The notes under the pieces: generated by a model | Database searches by the model: none | Told to the model about the DNA's origin: nothing | What the model saw: only the letters and a program-made list of their open reading frames with translations | Made by a program: the position numbers and the translations under genes | Shown: positions 1-5,171 of the stretch, piece by piece | Layout of the letters: every line of letters begins with the position of its first letter | How positions within the stretch are numbered: position 1 is the stretch's first letter | Source: JBKEAD01 sp047973165 | GTDB lineage: Bacteria > Verrucomicrobiota > Verrucomicrobiia > Chthoniobacterales > JBKEAD01 | Direction: 5' to 3' | Assembly (NCBI GenBank): GCA_047973165.1 | Contig: JBKEBM010000175.1 | Location: 1-6,174 of the forward strand | Length of the DNA: 6,174 nucleotides

Positions 1-277
1 AGGCTGGGTCGAGTTTTTTGGCGTAGAGAGGTGTATATTTTTTTTGAATTTTGTTGGTGAAGGGGAAATTGATGCGTTGTTGCTGACCGGTTTTTGGATC
101 GACGAGCACAGTCATGGTCTCACGAAAATCATGGTCGCTGTCGTGACAGAAGAAAACTACCTTTCCGCCGATCTGGCTTTGCAAACGACGGGCAGTTTGT
201 ATTTTTGCATAAAGAAATCGCTTAGGTAGAAAGCCCGAGGGTTGCTGGCCAAAACAAATAATAGGAGCGGTGCTCAT
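1..277 (-). CDS. Partial conserved protein with BshC-like motifs (N-terminus only)
   Basis: This minus-strand reading frame is open from an ATG at 277-275 to the left edge, giving 92 complete codons with the C-terminal part missing. An in-frame TAA at 292-290 shortly upstream makes this ATG the only likely start. Seen in the protein: GQQPSG at residues 10-15, a basic/aromatic stretch ending in YAK at 23-25, and HDSDHDFRET at 45-54. BshC, the cysteine-adding enzyme of bacillithiol synthesis, has a similar order near its N-terminal third: GQQxG, then a Lys-containing helix, then a hydrophobic strand ending in xEDHDxxE. The likeness is by eye and distant, and the motifs lie nearer the N-terminus than in typical BshC. 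A BshC-like role is therefore a hypothesis, and 'conserved protein of unknown function' is the safer label. No Shine-Dalgarno site is visible. The gene is divergent from the glycosyltransferase at 646. Confidence 0.75.
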   Translation of the reverse strand, partial: MSTAPIICFGQQPSGFLPKRFLYAKIQTARRLQSQIGGKVVFFCHDSDHDFRETMTVLVDPKTGQQQRINFPFTNKIQKKYTPLYAKKLDPA

Positions 278-343
278 ATGAGGGATTTTTTAACAAAGAA
301 ATTTTAAGACGGCGATAGTGTAGTATGTTAGATTAAGGCAAAG

Positions 344-646
344 ATGAGAAAGGGGTTATACCAAAAGGAAAATGTTCAGGAAAACAAACCCCTGGCATTT
401 TCTCGATCAGACAGTGCAGCCAGGCTATCGGTGGCGAGAGAACGGCACCAAGGGCACCCATTGGTGCGTGGCTCACAGAATGCGGAGTTGAGCGATGTTT
501 ATGAGTCCCTGAATGAGGTCTTCAGTGAAAAGGGTGTTGATGAGTTGATCCTGGAGTGTAGTGTTGTTCAGGTCGTTCGTGACTGTCGTTTTTCTGGTTT
601 CCGCCTTAAGACTAGTGGCCTGGAACGGCCGCTTCAACTCCCTTGA
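344..646 (+). CDS. Doubtful small ORF, hypothetical protein (100 codons)
   Basis: I do not recognise this protein. In its favour, the ATG is preceded by AAGG about seven bases upstream. About a third of its codons start with G, as in real genes. Its TGA overlaps the ATG at 646 of the glycosyltransferase as TGATG, an arrangement common in translational coupling. Against it, the product has no signal peptide, membrane segment or known motif. The first half is Arg/Ser/Gln-rich and low in hydrophobic residues, and only about residues 50-80 (around DELILECSVV) look able to fold. An ORF of similar length runs on the opposite strand (473-730), and the region also contains two inverted repeats. It may be a real small gene, a decayed gene, or the leader of the downstream transcript. 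Confidence 0.25.
   Translation: MRKGLYQKENVQENKPLAFSRSDSAARLSVARERHQGHPLVRGSQNAELSDVYESLNEVFSEKGVDELILECSVVQVVRDCRFSGFRLKTSGLERPLQLP
355..363 (-). promoter_or_regulatory. Candidate extended -10 promoter for the left-edge gene
   Basis: Read on the minus strand, this is TGGTATAAC, an extended -10 element (TGn followed by TATAAC, five of six matches to TATAAT). The start point would fall near 348, giving a leader of about 70 bases before the ATG at 277. No good -35 hexamer is present at 16-18 bases, which extended -10 promoters can tolerate. The site lies inside the doubtful plus-strand ORF at 344-646. It is a motif match only. Confidence 0.3.
445..467 (+). repeat. Inverted repeat, potential RNA hairpin
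   Basis: GCACCAA at 445-451 is the exact reverse complement of TTGGTGC at 461-467, separated by the nine-base loop GGGCACCCA, which could itself pair GGG with CCC. No T tract follows on either strand, so it is not an intrinsic terminator. It lies about 180 bases before the glycosyltransferase start and could be part of a structured leader or an operator. The symmetry is seen directly; function is unknown. Confidence 0.5.
614..633 (+). repeat. Inverted repeat just upstream of the glycosyltransferase
   Basis: AGTGGCC (614-620) and GGCCGCT (627-633) form a seven-pair stem with one G-U wobble around the loop TGGAAC. The stem ends about 12 bases before the ATG at 646, so in RNA it would cover the region where a ribosome binding site would normally lie. 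It might modulate initiation. The pairing is seen; the role is inferred. Confidence 0.4.
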
Positions 647-1800
647 TGGCAGGACGACACAGGGCGCACGTAACAACCTCAAACGGCTTGGAAAATAAAT
701 TAAAAATTCTTCATACGGAAAGCAGCCCAAACTGGGGTGGACAGGAGGAACGCATTCTCAAGGAAATGCGCTGGCTCATTGACCATGGGCACGAGAGTAT
801 CCTGGCTGCCGATCCAAACAGCCCCATTTTCACTGAAGGAAAAAAGCGAGGTCTCCGCGTGCATGCAGTCTCGATGCGCTCGGCCTATAATCCTTTTTCG
901 CTCCTGAAGCTCACTCTGCTGATTTTAAAATTCCGTCCTGATATTCTCAATACGCATAGTGGAAAAGATAGCTGGCTCGCGCTGCCACTTCGGTTTGCAG
1001 GTATCCATGTTGTCCGCAGCCGTAATATAGATTTTATCTATCCGATTAAAAAAAATCGCAGCTATATTTACCGCTTTGGCTGTCAACGTATCGTTGCAAG
1101 CTGCAAATCCATTAAAGATCGCCTTCTTGAAGCAAGGGTTGATCCCCGGCGAGTCGATTTTGTCGGCGAGGGAGTCGATTTAAAAAAATTCCATCCGGAG
1201 CAACCAGTCGAGCAAGTGCTGCAGGACTTCGGTCTTCACAAAGGAGTTCCTTTGTTTGGAGTTGTCGCCATGTTTCGTAGCGAAAAGGGACACACCTACT
1301 TTTTAAAAGCGGCAGCAAAGGTGCACAAAGAATTTCCGGAAGTGCGTTTTCTAATCGTTGGTGATGAAATTGGCTCCCGCCCCGGTGCCCGTAAAAAAAT
1401 GGAAAATCAAATAGCCAAGCTTTTTCCGGACCAGGAATCACCCGTTATTTTTACAGGCTACCGCGATGATATGCCAAATATCATGTGTGCACTGACAGCC
1501 CTCGTCGTCCCTTCGACTAAAGAAGCTCAGACTATGGTCATTCCTCAGGCATTTGCCTGCGGACGGACGGCTGTTGCCTTTCCGGCAGGGGGAATCCCGG
1601 ATATTTTATTTCATGAAAAAAATGGTTTGATGGCCGATTTTCGAAGCTCAGACTCACTGGCTGAAAATATGCTGCGATTACTGAAAGAACCGGATTTGCG
1701 AAATGTACTTCAGACAGAAGCCCTGCGGTTCGCCAAAGCAAATTTAAGCTTCGATGTCAAAATGGAAGAGCTTTTAGACTGCTATCGACGAGCCTTGTAG
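646..1800 (+). CDS. Glycosyltransferase, GT4 family (GT-B fold)
   Basis: This is a predicted retaining glycosyltransferase that moves a sugar from a nucleotide-sugar to a surface-glycan acceptor on the inner face of the membrane. From the ATG at 646 it has 384 residues, a normal length. The N-terminal acceptor domain begins KILHTESSPNWGGQE (about 20-34), holding the Gly-rich loop of GT-B enzymes, and continues with NTHSGKDSW (102-110). The linker carries GEGVDLKKF (174-182). The C-terminal donor domain has FRSEKGH (210-216), whose Arg and Lys are expected to contact donor phosphates, and LIVGD near 237-241. The usual E-x7-E reads KEAQTMVIPQ, with Glu293 but Gln301 in the second place. AGGIPD follows. 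The first roughly 15 residues look unlike the family, so a TTG at 688 (just before ENKLKILH) is an alternative start, and TTG at 643 is also possible. No clear Shine-Dalgarno site precedes any of them. The sugar and acceptor cannot be deduced. Confidence 0.9.
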   Translation: MAGRHRAHVTTSNGLENKLKILHTESSPNWGGQEERILKEMRWLIDHGHESILAADPNSPIFTEGKKRGLRVHAVSMRSAYNPFSLLKLTLLILKFRPDILNTHSGKDSWLALPLRFAGIHVVRSRNIDFIYPIKKNRSYIYRFGCQRIVASCKSIKDRLLEARVDPRRVDFVGEGVDLKKFHPEQPVEQVLQDFGLHKGVPLFGVVAMFRSEKGHTYFLKAAAKVHKEFPEVRFLIVGDEIGSRPGARKKMENQIAKLFPDQESPVIFTGYRDDMPNIMCALTALVVPSTKEAQTMVIPQAFACGRTAVAFPAGGIPDILFHEKNGLMADFRSSDSLAENMLRLLKEPDLRNVLQTEALRFAKANLSFDVKMEELLDCYRRAL

Positions 1801-1818
1801 CGTTTTATCAAATGGCAC

Positions 1819-1852
1819 AAAAAAACCCGCTCGGCTCAAAGGCTGGCGGGTT
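1819..1852 (-). terminator. Rho-independent terminator of the minus-strand cluster, between convergent genes
   Basis: AACCCGC (1824-1830) and GCGGGTT (1846-1852) form a perfect seven-pair stem. On the minus strand the stem runs into seven T residues (1825-1819), a good intrinsic terminator about 26 bases after the EpsI-type stop at 1878. On the plus strand the same hairpin gains further inner pairs (CGGCT with GGCTG around CAAA) but is followed by TTCAAAAG, a poor T tract. It may therefore stop plus-strand transcription from the glycosyltransferase only weakly. Confidence 0.8.
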
Positions 1853-1877
1853 CAAAAGCGAAAAGTATTAGTGATAC

Positions 1878-2624
1878 TTACAGTTTTTCCACCTCGGAAA
1901 TCTCCATTTGGTCCTTTTGTATCGCCGGGACAACTTCTCCGATTGCCTTTTTGAGTGCTTCTACTGTTTCTTCCCGACTCTTCCCCCCCGGATTAAATCC
2001 TTCCAGAACCGGAGAACTAACAATGATATAGGCCCAGCGACTCATTCTGTTATAGAGAAGCATATCAAGATTCGTTTTCAAAATACGGGTTAAATTGCTA
2101 TTGGTGGTGTAATCTTTTGCCACGAACCAATACATGAAAATCATAGGGAGTTCTTTAAATTCATCCGGGGCGACCTCCACCTTCCGAACAAGGTCCAACA
2201 TCGTCACCTTCATCTCGCCCTCACTTTTTAGATCGATCTCAACAGGCTGGCTCGCTTTTATCGTCCATCCTTGGCCGGGAAGGCAAATTTCCGGACGATG
2301 AATACTTCGGCGATCCGTTCCGGCCAGAACAATCTGGCAATTAATAGTATTGCCATACATATCGGTATAGCTTCGCTTATCAAACTCGGTATCGTCAGGA
2401 AGAATAGAACGCTCTCCCTCTGTAACCTCCCCATCTTCTCCGAACATCCCCAGAAGCCTGTAGGGTAAATCGAGAACGATACCAGCCTCGGAGGCCTCCG
2501 TGGATTTAAAAGAAACATTGCAAACAGCCGCTGTCACAAGCGCAAGAAAGGTGAACAGCCCCACCGAAATCCACATACGTGAACCGCTTTTCGGCAAACT
2601 CTCACTCGATGATTTATTTTGCAT
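1878..2624 (-). CDS. EpsI-family exosortase-associated protein
   Basis: This is a partner protein of the exosortase encoded just upstream. EpsI-domain proteins occur beside or fused to exosortases in exopolysaccharide and PEP-CTERM sorting loci, and their exact biochemical role is not settled. From the ATG at 2624 it has 248 residues, in the usual range for a stand-alone EpsI protein; a TTG at 2630 would add two. A short hydrophilic N-terminus is followed by one hydrophobic segment at about 17-37, a membrane anchor or uncleaved signal. The rest should lie outside the cytoplasm. The diagnostic motif is HRPEICLPGQGW at 109-120, the His-Arg-Pro-x-x-Cys...GW signature of the family. A tyrosine- and tryptophan-containing strand (MYWFV, about 164-168) is also typical. 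The C-terminal tail is charged. It starts 49 bases after the exosortase stop, so the two are probably co-transcribed, with the terminator at 1819-1852 ending the transcript. Confidence 0.88.
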   Translation of the reverse strand: MQNKSSSESLPKSGSRMWISVGLFTFLALVTAAVCNVSFKSTEASEAGIVLDLPYRLLGMFGEDGEVTEGERSILPDDTEFDKRSYTDMYGNTINCQIVLAGTDRRSIHRPEICLPGQGWTIKASQPVEIDLKSEGEMKVTMLDLVRKVEVAPDEFKELPMIFMYWFVAKDYTTNSNLTRILKTNLDMLLYNRMSRWAYIIVSSPVLEGFNPGGKSREETVEALKKAIGEVVPAIQKDQMEISEVEKL

Positions 2625-2673
2625 ACTCAAAATAATACTCTGTTGTCTTCAGAAAGAGAAATGAAATTTTAAA

Positions 2674-3783
2674 TCAGGACGCAGCCTCAGACACATCCTC
2701 ATCTTTAGCAGCAGGCGGGTTATCCTTTTTTTCAAAAAACCCAAAAAGGCGTGAATTCAAAACTTTGGCTACGAGCAGCATACCACCCAGAGCAACAGCA
2801 AAGACGAGGAATCCCGATGCCATATGAAAAGTTGAAGGGTCTTCCAGGGCATCTGTCCCAATTGCAAATTCAGCACCGAAGGCCAGCGTCCCGATAGTCA
2901 GCATCAGGATACGCATCAGGTTTCCCAGAATAGCCAATGGAACTGCACAGACCACCAGAATAATCTGCTTCCACCAGGACTTGAATGTAAAGAAAGCGTA
3001 AAGTGCAGAAACCATTAACAATGCAAAAAGACTACGGATGCCGCTGCAGGGATTCGCTACATCAACAGAGAATTTTTGTCCTGTAGCGAGGCCCAGAGCA
3101 TGATCAGGTGCTGATAAAATACCCGTTCCCTGCTTAATCGTCGGAATACCAATCAGGTTTAAAGTCTGCACGCTGGCCTCAGACATAATCTGACGCAAAG
3201 GAAAAGCCAGGTATTGCTCCAGAAACAAAAGCGGCCACATAAATCCGAGGAAAAGCCACATAAAAAGTAAGGCCCCCATGTAACGCACTCCCAAAACAGA
3301 TAAAACCATTCCAGCCAGCAATATCTGTATCGAAATATAACCGAAGTAATAATTATCTGCCCGATAACCCGCAAAATAAAAGAAAAAGCCTATGAAGGAA
3401 ACCATGCCTCCAAGAATCAGGCTCGGTTGAATCTGAATCGACGAAAGCTCTTTTCGCTTTTCATAGATCATAAAAGCCACCGCCATCGGAACGATAAAAC
3501 AATGCTCCCAGTCCGGAAGTTTCCAAAAGTCGTCCAAATAGTCTGTTATCGGCATCCGCGAATACAAATACCCGTGAGCATACGGAAAAGCCCCGAGCAG
3601 ATAGGCAATTATGGAACCCGGTATCCAAAGCGAAAATATCAGCGACAAGGAACGCTTGCGATCTTCTGCCGTCTCCACAAAGGGAGCCTGTTCAGCAGAA
3701 GAGCTCTCGGGTGCCGTCTGCGTAGTTTCTTCAGAAGGCAAATCCGAGCCCTCCGAATCTGAGATTGAAATTGAATCAGCCAT
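2674..3783 (-). CDS. Exosortase (exosortase/archaeosortase family)
   Basis: This is a polytopic inner-membrane cysteine enzyme thought to recognise and cut the C-terminal PEP-CTERM-like signal of exported proteins. It has 369 residues. Residues 1-45 form a hydrophilic Ser/Glu-rich extension that I do not associate with the core family. About eight hydrophobic segments follow. The core begins with LPDWEHCFIVP (89-99), matching the family's W-H-x-x-x-x-P region. The catalytic triad is visible: Cys246 in NPCSGIRSL, Arg291 in GNLMRI, and His320 in FHMASG. The C-terminal tail after about residue 350 is charged. The exosortase subtype (and so the signal it reads) cannot be assigned by eye. The ATG overlaps the transporter stop upstream by 8 bases, and the EpsI-type gene follows 49 bases downstream. 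No Shine-Dalgarno site is visible, so translation may rely on coupling to the transporter. No substrate with a PEP-CTERM-like tail is encoded in the window. Confidence 0.93.
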   Translation of the reverse strand: MADSISISDSEGSDLPSEETTQTAPESSSAEQAPFVETAEDRKRSLSLIFSLWIPGSIIAYLLGAFPYAHGYLYSRMPITDYLDDFWKLPDWEHCFIVPMAVAFMIYEKRKELSSIQIQPSLILGGMVSFIGFFFYFAGYRADNYYFGYISIQILLAGMVLSVLGVRYMGALLFMWLFLGFMWPLLFLEQYLAFPLRQIMSEASVQTLNLIGIPTIKQGTGILSAPDHALGLATGQKFSVDVANPCSGIRSLFALLMVSALYAFFTFKSWWKQIILVVCAVPLAILGNLMRILMLTIGTLAFGAEFAIGTDALEDPSTFHMASGFLVFAVALGGMLLVAKVLNSRLFGFFEKKDNPPAAKDEDVSEAAS

Positions 3784-5119
3784 GAAAAGTTTTTGGGTCT
3801 GCTAAGTCGCGGTTTGTAATTTTCGCCACCACTCCACTCAAAAGAAGCAACGAAATCAAGTTAGGAATTGCCATAAGCGCATTTGCCGAATCCGAAAAAT
3901 CAATCACCAGCCCGCTGGGCATCGTCGCACCGAGATACACCACAATAACCCAAAGCACCCGATATGCAGGAATAAAAGATATCCCCCCCAGATACTCCAC
4001 AGCCTTTTCTCCATAGTAACTCCACCCGAGCATTGTCGAAAACACAAACGTAATCAGACCTAATGAAAGCAAACCCTTACCGACATAAGGGATACTTGCA
4101 AAAGCCTGCTGAGTCATAGCCATCCCCTCCGCACCGGAACTCCAGGCACCTGTCATCACAAGTGCAAGCCCGGTCAACGCACAGACAACCACAGTATCCC
4201 AAAAAGTTCCTGTCATGGAAACCAGAGCCTGCTGCACAGGATTCGTCGTCTTCGCAGCAGCCGCTGCAATCGGTGCACTCCCCAGTCCCGATTCATTAGA
4301 AAATAAACCTCGCCGAACTCCCGCCTGAATCACCGCACCAAGGCCGCCCCCCGCCACAGCCGAACCCGAAAAAGCATCCGTAAAAATCAATTTCAAGGCC
4401 CCTGGCAACTCCGGCAAATGCATTAAAATAATCGTCAAACAAGAGCCGATATAAGCGATCACCATAAAGGGAACCAGGAAATTACAAAAATTTGAAATAC
4501 TCCGAATCCCACCAAAAACCACCGCAGCGACAGCAGATGCCATCAGTAAACCAACCCCCACTTTTACCCAATAAGGATCCATCTCCGGCAACAAGCCAAC
4601 CACCGTCTCCGCCACCGCTTTCCCCTGAAACATATTACCGATACCAAAAGCTGCCACAGCTGTAAAAATTGCGAAAAGAATCCCCAGCCACGCCTGACCC
4701 AAACCATTTTTCAAAGCATACATCGGACCGCCCGACATCTGCCCCTTCGCATTTTTTTCACGATATTGAACGGCAAGGATCGCCTCCGCAAACTTCGTAG
4801 CCATTCCAAAAACCCCTGTAAACCACATCCAAAAAACAGCTCCCGGACCGCCCGCTCCGATAGCTACAGCAACTCCCAGAATATTTCCCGCACCCACCGT
4901 CGAAGCCAAAGCCGTCATCAAAGCCGCAAAATGGCTAATATCCCCATCCCCTCCCGAAGAACGCCTGAAAGTGATTCGTAAAGCCGGTAAAAGGTAACGC
5001 TGGATAAACCCCAACCGCACCGTCAAAAACAAATGCGTCCCCACAAGCAAAACAAGCAACGGTGCTCCCCAAAGGAAGCCACTTAATTCACCAGCAAACT
5101 TCTCAAGCCTCTCGATCAT
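3776..5119 (-). CDS. Sodium:alanine/glycine symporter family (AGCS) transporter
   Basis: This is a predicted inner-membrane carrier that takes up alanine, glycine or a similar small amino acid with sodium. It has 447 complete residues, the usual length for the family. About ten to eleven hydrophobic helices are apparent. Family motifs are clear: STVGAGNILGVA (73-84), GGPGAVFWMW (90-99), GGPMY (130-134), AFGIGNMFQ (157-165) with the conserved Gln, RRGLFSNESGLGSAP (269-283), and GWSYYGEKA (365-373) near the C-terminal end. All are intact, so it should be functional. The true substrate cannot be read from the sequence. It starts 52 bases after the upstream glycosyltransferase stop, and its TGA lies inside the exosortase start region (ATGGCTGA). 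A transporter of this type is unusual inside an exosortase pair's operon, and a direct role in sorting or glycan synthesis is not implied. Confidence 0.94.
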   Translation of the reverse strand: MIERLEKFAGELSGFLWGAPLLVLLVGTHLFLTVRLGFIQRYLLPALRITFRRSSGGDGDISHFAALMTALASTVGAGNILGVAVAIGAGGPGAVFWMWFTGVFGMATKFAEAILAVQYREKNAKGQMSGGPMYALKNGLGQAWLGILFAIFTAVAAFGIGNMFQGKAVAETVVGLLPEMDPYWVKVGVGLLMASAVAAVVFGGIRSISNFCNFLVPFMVIAYIGSCLTIILMHLPELPGALKLIFTDAFSGSAVAGGGLGAVIQAGVRRGLFSNESGLGSAPIAAAAAKTTNPVQQALVSMTGTFWDTVVVCALTGLALVMTGAWSSGAEGMAMTQQAFASIPYVGKGLLSLGLITFVFSTMLGWSYYGEKAVEYLGGISFIPAYRVLWVIVVYLGATMPSGLVIDFSDSANALMAIPNLISLLLLSGVVAKITNRDLADPKTFHG

Positions 5120-5171
5120 AAACCCGCAAATTCAAATTCAATGTCAATCACCTGGCAACAGAAAAACACTA

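Noticed and set aside
300..335. Plus-strand sigma-70 promoter (TTAAGA ... TTAGAT) for the 344 ORF or glycosyltransferase
   Set aside because: The spacing is acceptable, but the -10 matches the consensus at only three of six positions, too weak to list.
300..645. Possible tmRNA, RNase P RNA, SRP RNA, 6S RNA or riboswitch
   Set aside because: I looked for the conserved end and core sequences of these RNAs on both strands and found none. Two hairpins alone do not identify a family.
473..730. Minus-strand 85-codon ORF across the intergenic region and glycosyltransferase start
   Set aside because: It overlaps the plus-strand glycosyltransferase, has no recognised motif or ribosome site, and no neighbour on its strand.
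1112..1441. Minus-strand 109-codon ORF
   Set aside because: It is wholly inside the plus-strand glycosyltransferase, whose motifs show which frame is real.
5120..5171. Short AAATTC direct repeats between the minus-strand glycosyltransferase and the transporter
   Set aside because: Two copies in an A/T-rich spacer with no symmetry or promoter-like spacing; this is expected by chance.
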